Part shown: positions 50,066-60,480 of the stretch, one piece after another
How the letters are laid out: every line of letters begins with the position of its first letter
Position numbering within the stretch: position 1 is the first letter of the stretch
Source: Amblyornis subalaris
Taxonomy: Eukaryota; Chordata; Aves; Passeriformes; Ptilonorhynchidae
NCBI GenBank assembly: GCA_018881555.1
Contig: JACAXG010000204.1
Location: 806,001-870,000 of the forward strand
Length of the DNA: 64,000 bases
Reading direction: 5' to 3'
Program-made: the position numbers and the translations under genes
The notes under the pieces: model-generated
Database searches by the model: none
What the model was told of the DNA's origin: nothing
The model's input: the letters and a program-made list of their open reading frames with translations, nothing else

Positions 50066-51717
50066 GGCATGGGGATTTGCTCTTATCCAGTGCAGTGCTG
50101 GCTCTCCTGCAGGCGAGGGGCTCGGCGTGGGGGTGTCCCTTGGGGGAGAGGGAAGACGCCAGTACAGAGAGCTGGAATATGTTTCTGGCTGCCCCTGATT
50201 GCAGGTGCTGCTGCCTCAGAGCATGCTCCATCAAGTCCCCCTTCGAAGCAGCATAGACTTCAGTGGAAGGGCAGAGACGCGAGCAGAAGTGATTTACTAG
50301 CCTGAGGCTCAGCCAGGCCGAGCCTGTGCTGCACTAGTCATCTTGCGTGGCATCCTTGAGCTCCAGGGATCCGGAGCCAAGCCAGAATAATTAATTGTGC
50401 AACACCTTTATGACTGGGAAACCTGCCTCCTGTCCCTTATACAATGGCAGTGCCCAGGGGCAAGTCATCTCTTGCTGATTGCATAGCTGCACGCACAGAG
50501 CAGGGTCCCAAGAGGGGTGACAGTCACCGCCACAGTGAAGGGCAGGGACACCCCACGGTGCCCCTGCATGAAGGATAGAATGCATTTGCAGGGGCATGCA
50601 CTGAGATGGGGGACACTTCTCCAATCCCACAAGGGAATGAGAAATGTGCTTTAACACCTTGTCCAAGCCCAAAACAAGAATTTCAACCAACCCAGCAGGT
50701 CTAGCTGATTTTTCCCTTTATCCTCTCTGTTGCAGCTCCTACAGTCATCTTCCATTCATCCTCCCTTCCCCCTTCCCACCACGTGTGTGTCATGGGACAG
50801 GGCCAGACTGCCCACACCAGGAGGATGCAGCCACACAAACACGCTCCCACACACTGCCCCAGGCACAGCCGGTGCCCAGCGCCGGCACGGACGCACCCAG
50901 CGCACACGTCATGCCAGGCACTGCCCTCCTCCTCGTCTGCCTGGGCACTCACCTGGCAGGGCCACCGTCCCCCAGCCCTGAGTGGGCAGGGGTAGGGCAG
51001 GAGCAGGGCCCAGGGCTGGGCAGGGAGCAGTGGGTGTCCTGCCCGCAGCGGTGGCAGCCGAGCTGTGCCTGCACACCAGGGTGGGAGTGGGATGCGTGGG
51101 GTTCTCCTGTGCCTTGGGGTTTAGCCTGGCTGCCATGGGCAGCAGGGGGACCTGTCTCCAAGCAAGCACGTTTGGTCGAAGGGGCCAGGGGTGTTTTTGC
51201 CTGTGTGGCCCAACCATATGCCTGCACAAGCACTTCTGCTGTGCCTCATTGGCACGGCTGCCAGCGCAGCCTGTTGCTCTGCTCCCAAGCTTGCCCAGAG
51301 CGTTGCCAAACTGGCACTGCTGGGGGTTGAATGTTTTCTTTCTTGTTGTTTACCTCAAGTATATATATTTCAAGCACTCCCAGAAGCAGGCTAGTAACAA
51401 ATCTGTGCTTTTACCCATCTTAAAAATAGTAATTGTAAAAGCCCTGGCGACCTGGATCTGGGACTGGAGGTATGGTTAGAAGACAGAAATGCAAGAGGGC
51501 AAATGCTTTGGCCCACTGGTGAAAATTCCCAGTGTGGTCCAAGTGCAGCTCAGATGGCCTCAGCAGAGACTTGGCAAATTTTTGCCAACAAAACATCTCT
51601 GAAATTTCCGAAGTCATTCACCTCTTAACTGAAAATTTCTGCAGCTCCCAGAGAGGACAGGATCACTCACCACACCTTCCCCACAGAGGAAATGGAACCA
51701 TTCCCTCCTGCTGACAG
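50066..51717. other. GC-rich gene-free stretch
   Basis: 50780-51320 is clearly richer in G and C than its surroundings and supports a 228-codon plus frame (50644-51330) with overlapping minus frames. The protein has no recognisable domain and its length follows from GC richness. No splice-bounded exon could be supported. Confidence 0.5.
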
Positions 51718-51803
51718 GATCACAGAACCCCAGAATGGGTAAGGCTGGAATAGACCACAGTGGGTGATGTGGTCCAGCCTCCCTACTCAAGCAGGGTCAC
51801 CTC
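51718..51803 (-). repeat. CR1 3' end, reverse orientation
   Basis: GATCACAGAACCCCAGAATG, a GGCTGGAATAGACCAC step, then GTCCAGCCTCCCTACTCAAG and CAGGGTCACC, the reverse complement of the CR1 3' block. Confidence 0.87.
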
Positions 51804-54800
51804 ATACTGGTGTCTTCTGATGGCCCCATGGCAGAAGGCAAGTATCAGCAATGAAAACCAGGGACTGAAAACCTCCCCTGGCCATGGTCTTCATTGAAAG
51901 ATGGTGTCTGGGTAGAAGGAGGGTTATCTGAGAGGTAACAATCCCAGATTGGAGTGGAAGGGACAAGAACAACATTAAATGAACACCAATCACAACAGGA
52001 CTGGGAATGTGGAGGGAAGCTCTGGTGTTTAGGCAGGAAGACAAGGCATGGAGATAGAAAGAAAAGGGATCAGGATAGGGTTTGGGGTGTGATGCCAAGG
52101 AAAGCCATTCTTGGAGAGATCACCTCATGGTTCCCCAGAGAGAAACCCAGACAGACAGGAAGGTGGTAGAACCCAGAGGTGGCTGGACCCAGTGACAGGC
52201 ACTGCCGGCCTGTGGAGGACATGGGAAGGGACAGGAGACAAATGAGGGAGTCACAGAGAGACCTGATATCAGGGACACAGCATTTGCAATAGGGAACAGG
52301 GAGGAGGCATGCATGGGGCTGATAAGGGACTTGGCAGAAGCAGCAGAGGGACTGGGGCGAGTGACCTGTGTGCAGAGGCGATTTAAACAAGAGCCTAAAC
52401 TGGGAGTTGAGACTCAGCAGATAACGGGCCTGAGGTAAGAGAGGGAAAGGGAGGATGTCTCTGAAGAAAGGCAAAACAAAAGGGAACCAGCACTAATTTA
52501 GGACTCTGCTGTGAGCCTTGAACCAGGCAGAAGGACATTGAGGAGGGAAAAAATACTGGGGTGGACAGGAGGAGATGCTCCAAAAGAGAATGAATCTGAG
52601 GAAATGAGCATCTATCAACCATGACAGTCCCTGCTGTGAGAACCAAAAGAGCTATGAGTCTCACCCTGTCCTCTGCTGTCAGGAAATACCCATATAAGAC
52701 CTTCAGCCAAAACATGTTTTAACCCCACTTCATAAAGAGACCGGGGCCTCCCACCAACTGGTCATCCCAGACTCCCTCTGTTCCGGCTGGTGGAAGGGGA
52801 GGGGGTGTAATGAATCATGAGGACTGAGTCAGACCCAGGTTTTGATCAGTTGGGTGGCTTTTTTCAACCACAGAGAACTGCTCCAGACATGTGCATTAAA
52901 AGAATTGTGTTAAAGCTTTGAAGTCCAGCCCTCCACCAAGAAAAGCCAGCCTAAAGTTCACCCACACAGTCTTGGTTTTAAAACAACCTTGAGTTTACAC
53001 ATGAAGATATAGACTCTACTGTATGTCCTTTGGGGTGTACAACAGGCAGTGCTCACCTGATGAGCAGATCTTGCATCTTTAGTTTCTGTCTTGCTGCTCC
53101 TCACCTGTCTTCAAACACCTCAATTCCATTCCAAAGGACATCATGACCTTGACTTTTCCAGGTCTGTCACAGCCCCTCCAGTTGGAGAACTTCATTCAAG
53201 TCCCTTCACTCCTTGGGATGTGAGCACAAGAGGGATGCGTTATCCAGTCTTCAGCCAAGCACAGAATAGAATCTTACAGGACCCCCATTTGATCTCCCCA
53301 GCTCCATTGTATCAGAGGACCCAATGCTGGGCGTTCAAGCCCAGCTCACCTCAGCATCCAGCACTGACCACTGATAGAACAGACCAGTAACATAAGGAGG
53401 TGTTAATCCAACCCCCTTGGAGGTCAGCCACATAAATCACTGAGGTCACACAAAACACAAGTTACATAAAACACCTGAGGAAGAAGAGCCTGACCACTGC
53501 ACATGCCTCTGTCTGGTTGAGATCACCCCGATGCTGGAAAAGAGAGCACATCTACCCAGTTCTTGTGTGTGCTCAGCTACGAGGTGTGGGGACACCCAGC
53601 TATCCCTGATCTCCTCACACCATTGTCATGCAGACCTCCTCTAACTGGGAAAGACACATACAAAAGCAAGAAGTGAAATCCAATAGATTGGCATTATAGG
53701 AAACTGAGATCATGACTGACAATCTTGGGGGACCAGTGTCTGACTTGGTTTTAAATCCTGCTGGCAATACTGATTTCAACAGAGCCAGCACTGGAGTGAG
53801 AAAGATACTGGAGGGGAGACTCCATATGCAGGGAGCCTTAGGGATGATGACAGGGGGTCTCAGAGCTCTGAGGGGAACAGTAGGTCCTGCAGTGACATGG
53901 TTCCTGCTGCACAGCTGTAGCATCAGCAGGCAGATAGAGATCTTTTCCAAACTTCCTAAATAAGTTGGGCCTGAAAGTGGGAGGTAAACATAGGAACTGG
54001 ACACAGCAGAGTGCTTAGACTCTTTACCCAGAGAACCGTAAAGATTTTTCAGAGGATGGTCAGGTCCCTGCTCAGTGTCTTGAGATTGGGCTACATCCCT
54101 AGAGGAACACTTGGATGTTGTGAAACACATGCTGGGCATGCACTGCCAGCACAGGCCATCAAACTGGACATTTGGGGCATAATTCAGTTATCCAAAACTA
54201 GGTGTCTCTGAGGTGCCCTGAGACACCTCAACCAGTTGGCAGATCTGACATGGGGCCTTCAGGAAACCCCGTCCAAAAGACAGCTGGAGGTCAGGAGGAA
54301 CATCCAGGTCATCTCAGAGGGCCCTCAACATCTACATTTAGGCAACTTAGTCGAGATACTGGTGTGAGTTTGTAAACTCCACACAATGTCTAGACATATC
54401 TCCCTTTACCCAAACACTCTGATCTATGTCTGGCCCTCCAGCTGGCCCATAGTGCTTCCACAAGGGCTTTGTAACCTAAGTAATTCCGATGGTTTGGCAA
54501 ATGTTGTCTCTGGGCAACTGAAAAAATGTCTCTAAGATACCAGACCAGGTCCAGACAAGGTCTAGATCCACCCCACTGTTTTGGGTCTGTTAGATGCCCG
54601 TCTCACCTGTTGCACTGGAGTCTTGGTGATTAGCAAAGTATCAAAGAGCAGCAAAAGGAGGAAGAGCCAAGGCAATGGACAGGCACAACCCGTGAAGAAT
54701 CAAGGTCTTGATTAGTCCTGTGGGACTCTGTCCTGAACATTGTGAGGCAGGATTTTGCCATCTGGATTTTAGCCTCAAATCTGCCTTCGGTGTCTTCAAA

Positions 54801-54860
54801 ATCGGGTGCAGCGGGTTTTGGGAAGTGCCAAAGTACTGCAAACCCTTCTGACAGATGTTA

Positions 54861-54935
54861 GACCTGCCTGACCCTGGTATTTCTTTCCGCCTCAGTTTTC
54901 CCTTCTGCGGAATAAAACCTTATCTACCACATGCG
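54861..54935 (+). repeat. MIR-like SINE relic
   Basis: GCCTGACCCTGGTATTTCTT, CGCCTCAGTTTTCCCTTCTG and CGGAATAAAACCTTATCTAC follow the sense MIR core (the CTCAGTTTCC-CTGTAAAATGG region). Confidence 0.6.
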
Positions 54936-55152
54936 GGCCATGCCATGATGACTAATTAATGTTAATTAAGTGCCTTCAGATTGTCCAATTCAAGGAGATA
55001 CATAATTGCAAAATATTAATTACTGTTTACTTATTATCATGAAGCCAATAGCAAAACCAGCTGCTTATCTTCCTCAGCCGTGACTCAGAAGGAGGATGGT
55101 GGCTGATCAAGATAGAGGCGCAGAGTCCAGTTAATCCTGTACGGTGACACAC

Positions 55153-55188
55153 GTGTGTGTCTCTGTGTGTGTGTGCATGTGCATGTGC
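55153..55188. repeat. (TG)n-rich microsatellite
   Basis: TG units with CTC and CATG interruptions. Confidence 0.9.
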
Positions 55189-57149
55189 AAAGGCACCTGA
55201 CACAGCAGGGACCAGGCCAAATCAGGCCAGACTCATGACAAAGCCATGCAAGCTGAAAGTCCACAGAGATGAGCAAGAGCCCACCTTGCCAAAGATCCAG
55301 GTGGGAAAACGGATGTCTAGCAGTGATTCACATGTTTGAAAATGATGCTCATGAGAGAGACCATGTGTCACAGAGAATTGGAAGAATCAAAGCTGTAATG
55401 TGAATGACTAAAAAGTTGCTGTAAGCATAGGCTATGCTCACAATATGCTTGGAAACCTCACTGTCAAAGATCCCAAACCCTGCTTGAGGGGCAGAAGAGA
55501 AAGAGGCAGGGAGAACACCCAGGAATGGAGAGCTTGGGAGACAAATCGAGAGGAAATTGACCTCAATGTTTTGTCATACGTTGTCAAATTCTTGCAGGAC
55601 AATAGAAATGAGGTTTGGGTTGAACTTTGAATGAGCTGGTGGTCAGAGGACTGAAGCAGGATGGATATTTCACAAACAAGGACCACATAGGTGATATCAT
55701 CTAATTAACAGGGGTTTGGGGCTGACCATACTGATGGAGCAAAAGGGATCGACTGTTGGAAAAGTGACAATTCCAATTAACCTCTAGTAGACAGATTTAG
55801 GAAGGACCCTGAAGAGTGGTGAGGGGCACTGAGTTTGGTGCAGCTTGCTGAGGTCTCAGAGGAGGCATGAGAAGTGGATCTAGTGGAACTCTGCTTTACA
55901 AGGAGTAGTGGGGAAGAGAGGAGGGAAAAACATGGAGGAACACTGAAGTTTTAGGAAAATGAGAGCAGAGGATGGGTTTGGGAAATCCATGCCATGTACA
56001 GTGAAGAACTTCACATTACAAAATTTTTCAGACATTTACAGGTGTCTTCAAATTACCATTTGACCTCAGAGGACCTACCAAATCCCTAAGGCGTTCTAGC
56101 ATCCTTAAACACCTCAAATTTCAGCCTAGCATTTACATTGACATGCAAAATTGTCTTCCCTGTGAGAGCTTGAAAGAGTGACCTGAAAACCTGTGGCTGT
56201 GGCTCCTGCTTGGCCACTTGCAGAGTGCCAGGGGCCTCTGAGCCACAGTGACTTTCTCTGCAGGTTGGTTCAGAGCCAGGTGTATCCACTGTCAGCAACC
56301 AGAACAGCTCTCTCTCTTCCTCAGGCATCAAGGGAAATACACACAGGGGAGCTGGATACACTTCCCTGAATAGGTCCTTAGGAGAACAAGAATGGTTATG
56401 AGCTACAAAAGCAGGATCCACAAGTCCAAGCCCATTTGCTTTCAGGGATCTTTAGTTAATACAAGTGCCTATGATGGACCAATCCAAGTAAGTTAGGGAA
56501 GTTGATGCTGCTCAGTAAGGTGAAAGATGGGGCAGCTGATGTGCCATGGGACCAGATGCAGAGCAGGAATGTAGAAGGCAATGGCAGCAGCCAGCAGTTC
56601 CCTTCACATCGGGAAGTATCAGCAGGACAAAGCTGGCTTATGGCCAAAGTCCATGGGATTCTCAAGCTGTTCCCTCTCCACCATCCAGAGCTCAAACCCA
56701 AACGAGCCTAATCTAAAATGTGCAGTGATATAATGTCCTTCACATGCTACTGAGCAAAGCCAAAGGACTTCCTAGAGCCCACATATTGGGGTCTGGACTT
56801 GTTAATGTAGCTCACAGTGCAGCAGCCCTGTCTTTCACCCACCGTTCCCCAGGGTAGAGAACCAATGTCAAAGCAACCTTCAAACATTTTTGCTGCTGAT
56901 TTGTGACTTCTGCCTCACTTCCAAGAAAGATGTACAGCAAGCAGCTCCCATCAGAAAATCACTGCTGTTCTCTGAGACACAGTGACATAATGACAGTTCC
57001 CCTCCAATCCTTGTGCCATGATCTAGCTCCTAATCATATCCTCATCTGGAATAAAGAGGTCTAGCCTAAGAAAATATGCTTAAGCTTCAGGATGTCTCTG
57101 AGATATGATCAGTCTGGAAGGCCCAAGTCTGATGGGGAAGTCTCCTTCT

Positions 57150-57262
57150 TGTACTGCAGATGAAAGTTCAGAGCAGTCGGAGTATTTGCCCAAAGCTATT
57201 CAGAGAGTCGGGAGCTCAAATGCCTTTTGTCTGACACCTGAGCCACCACACTAATGCCTTTT
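57150..57262 (-). repeat. MIR-like SINE relic
   Basis: TACTGCAGATGAAAGTTCAG, ATTTGCCCAAAGCTATTCAG, GAGTCGGGAGCTCAAATGCC and TGTCTGACACC reproduce the reverse-complemented MIR core and 5' side in order. Confidence 0.62.
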
Positions 57263-58152
57263 AGTCTATTATGCCCATTCTCCTCTTCATGAATTGCTTC
57301 GCAATGACTCCTGGCTATGGTAGAGTCAGTTTGTGCAGCCTGAACATCACAAAATGTTCTGATGCTTCCCGAGTGCTCTCACAAGCACTCCATGCTCTTG
57401 GTGGCAACACTGCTTTTAGGAGCAATGTTCTTTCTTAAAGCTTTCAGTCACCTCTTTGAGAGTCTGATGAGGCTCTTCTACTGCCAGGATACCATTGAGC
57501 TCAACCATTCGAAGAGAACAAACAAGTTAAACATAGACTTATTTTTCAGGAGTTTTATTTTACAGCCCTTTCTGTTCCCATCCCTCAAGCTTCTGGAACC
57601 ATGTATTTCCAAAAGACCTCAAACAACAAACTTTTAAACCCTGGCAAACCATGTCTGGACCCAGGTCTACAAAAGTGACCCACATTTATTGGGTTGTCTT
57701 CTTAGAAAAAGCAGCTGCTCATCTTCGTGATGAGTGCATTTAACAACTTTGGCTAAAAATTTAAGTCTTAACAAGATTTTATTACTGCAGCCTCTTGCCA
57801 AATGGGTTTCATAGCTGTGAATTAATGTGGGTCATGTCCACATTGAATACTAGCTGGATTATCAGACCTAAGCCAACAGCTTTAAGGGCTTCAGAATAAA
57901 TAGGACTAAACTGCTAACCAGAAATAGATGAATTATGTGGCCCACTCTAGGTCTGAAGTCTGATTCTACTCTGTCCCTTCTGCGTGGAAGTCCTATGAAG
58001 AGACATACCAGTGGCTATAAGCACTACTGACTCCAGGGTGTTGAACTTGAGCTTGTGACAGGGATATTTAAAGGGGAAACTTTCCTGGTCCCCAATGAAT
58101 GGAGAGTCAAAAAGTGTATTTCAGACATCCAATCTGTCTCTTACTGTCCAAC

Positions 58153-58207
58153 AAGAAGCATAAATAAATAAATGATGAGTCACAGCATCTTCTTGTTTAT
58201 GCTTCTT
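58153..58207. repeat. 12-bp perfect inverted repeat
   Basis: AAGAAGCATAAA at 58153-58164 is mirrored by TTTATGCTTCTT at 58196-58207, with a 31-nt spacer that contains an AP-1-like TGAGTCA. Confidence 0.9.
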
Positions 58208-58607
58208 TAGCTAAGAGGAGGTAGATTTCCATCTGAGCAACTCCACCCCGTCTGCATCTATTGTCTTATTTGTCCTGGCTCCCACACTTCTACACTCTCT
58301 CACACTTTCTGCCGCATTGCATCTCCTTCCTCATCCCTAAATTTGTGGAACCACTGACCTCTCTTCATTGCAGAGAAGCTAAGCCCCCCCCCCACTGCCC
58401 TTGCAAGGGCACCCACCAGAAGAAAGGTCTCACCAGTGCTACAGATTCTGTCCTAACAGAGGACCTAGTTTCAGTGCTTCTGTGTCCCCCAACACAGATC
58501 TGCTCATGAGGGCAGACCAGACTTAGATATATTTTATCAAATGACATGTGCAAACTGTCCTAGACTCTTGGATAAGCTGGAATCATGCAAAAATCTGAGC
58601 CACTCAT

Positions 58608-58970
58608 TGTTGTTGTTGTCCCGGGGTCGCTGAGAGAAATCACGGCACGATCACAATCGAGAGTCGGTAAAAAGTACATAAGTGGATTTATTTATTAATA
58701 TAAAGACCTGTTTTATGCCTTTAGTGTGCTTGAAAGTCATAAGGTCATTGGTTCCCCAGCCATCTACCTCTCAGGATGATTGGCCAGGACTAGTGCAACG
58801 CCTTACTGAAAATGTTGTGCTTTCAATACAATAACAAGTCTAGAAGTGTATGATATGAAGAAGTGTTGTTAGAAAAACATCTCACTGTTTACATAGCTTC
58901 TGTGAGAAAAGGACAGCTTCTCACAGAGATGCTAGAGAATTTCTCCGCTGAGGGCTTTTCAGCATCCACA
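58608..58970 (-). mobile_element. Solo ERV LTR with target-site duplication
   Basis: On the minus strand the 363-bp element starts TGTGGATGCTG and ends CCGGGACAACAACAACA, with TG...CA termini. It is flanked by a perfect 6-bp duplication ACTCAT (58602-58607 and 58971-58976). Within it are CCAAT boxes, a CATAAAAC TATA-like motif, AATAAATAAA polyadenylation signals, and a U5-like TACCGACTCTCG-GATCGTGCCG block typical of avian ERVs. There is a 10-bp inverted repeat at 58899-58908 and 58918-58927. No internal retroviral sequence adjoins it. A 6-bp duplication suits a class II (ERVK-type) integrase. Confidence 0.87.
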
Positions 58971-58976
58971 ACTCAT

Positions 58977-60144
58977 GACATGGATCTNTGCTTTAGCTGG
59001 GCTTGTGCCACAGTGCAAGTTGTAAGGTAAATGCACACCAAGGTGAGGAAAGGAGAAAGGAAAAGCAAGCGGGCTTGTGAAGGTGAGGCCACTTAATCCT
59101 CATCTTCCACCATTTATCAGATCCCACAACTTCCTCCTCTGTGAGATTCCTACTGGCTCTGACCAAGACTTCACACTGGAATATGCCTTTGTGTCGGAAG
59201 GGACAGGACTAACAGCTGCCCTCAGGGCACCAGGCAGAAACTCTCCCTTGTGTTCTGCAGGTTAGAGGAGGCCACAGCAGAAAAAACAATGTGCCCTTTT
59301 CTTTTCCCAGTTCAAACTGAACTGTTCTCCAACAGCCTTCCCATCACACTTGTACTATTGGGTCTAGTGTGGCAGCAGTGGGATAAGGACAGTGGTTTCC
59401 AAAGAGAAGATTTCAAACATGGATCATGGGTTTCAGCAAAAGGGATAATCAGCAAACATGGGAAATTGACTTTAGAGAAAAAAATCTAAATCAGTAATGC
59501 AAGTGGAAGAGAACCTGTGTGCCACCAGAGGACATCACGGACGTGTTTACTCATCTCGAGAGACCAATTAGTGCATCGGAAGGCATTACTGCCAATCAAC
59601 TAATGTAATAATTCAGTGTATGCAAAAGACTAATTCATTTCAAGTGCGATAAAAAGAGTTTGCCTAACCCAGCCATGAAGGTGTTTAAACTCACTCATTT
59701 AATTTCACAACCAGGACAGGCTCAAACAGAAGAAGAGAGTCAGTTACTATGTTTCATCTGACAGGTAATAATTTCTTATGATGTGTTGACTTAATTCTCC
59801 TGCAATCACACGAACATGCCCTTAATTAAGCACACAAAGGCAATCTGTCCTGATGAGCAGGGGAGAGAGGAAGTGCAGTGAGAGATGACAGTGACAGCAT
59901 CAGATGCCGACTGGTGACCTGGGAATCAGAAGGAATTTTATAACAAATGGAAATGCTGTCGTATGAGTAACAGCGATCATGACAGGAAGGCAAGGATAAA
60001 CTCAGATAGGCTGAAGAACCTGCAAGGGTTAGAAACTAGTGGGATATATAAGGGGCTCTATAGAAAATGTTTTTGAATTACATTGGAAGTAAGTGAGAGA
60101 TGAAGAAATGCAGACCTATTCTTAAGAGGAAATGAGAACACAGA
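58977..60144. other. Gene-free stretch
   Basis: Includes one ambiguous base (58987) and an A/T-rich, homeodomain-motif-rich piece at about 59540-59860. No gene recognised. Confidence 0.5.
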
Positions 60145-60480
60145 GCAAGTGATCCTGGCTGCACGAGGAAGCGTGTGGCCAGTGGTCAAGGGAGTTGATC
60201 CTCCCCATCTACTATGGCATGATGAGGCCACATCTGGAGTGCTGTGTTCAGTTCTGGGCTCCCCAGTTCAAGAAAGACAAGGAACTGCTGGAGAGGGTCC
60301 AGCGGAGGGCTACAAAGATGGTGAGGGGACTGAAGCATCTCTCTTCTTACGAGGAAAGGCTGAGGGAGCTGGGTCTGTTTAGCCTGGAGATGAGATGTCT
60401 CTCGATGTTTACAAATGTCTTAAGAGAAGGTGTCTAGAGGACGAGGCCAGACTCTTTCCAGTGGTGGGATGAGTGTGTGA
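60145..60480 (+). repeat. CR1 LINE fragment
   Basis: Carries GGCATGATGAGGCCACATCT, GTTCAGTTCTGGGCTCCCCA, CTGCTGGAGAGGGTCCAGCG and GGAGCTGGGTCTGTTTAGCC, close to CR1 consensus. It then jumps over part of the usual sequence and stops before the 3' UTR, so it is truncated at both ends. Confidence 0.92.

Larger units (their letters stand above)
51804..58601. other. Gene-free region
   Basis: Holds MIR relics, a TG-rich run and a homeodomain-type A/T-rich patch (54930-55075). A 174-codon minus frame (53615-54139) has no recognised domain and is not called a gene. Confidence 0.5.

Noticed and set aside
50644..51330. 228-codon plus-strand open frame
   Set aside because: It lies in GC-rich sequence where stop codons are rare, equally long minus frames overlap it, and no domain is visible.
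53615..54139. 174-codon minus-strand open frame
   Set aside because: No motif, no exon-like borders, low-conservation-looking composition. Probably chance.
60149..60437. Plus frames of 77-80 codons at 60.15-60.44 kb
   Set aside because: These are translated CR1 sequence, truncated at both ends and without a functional polymerase.
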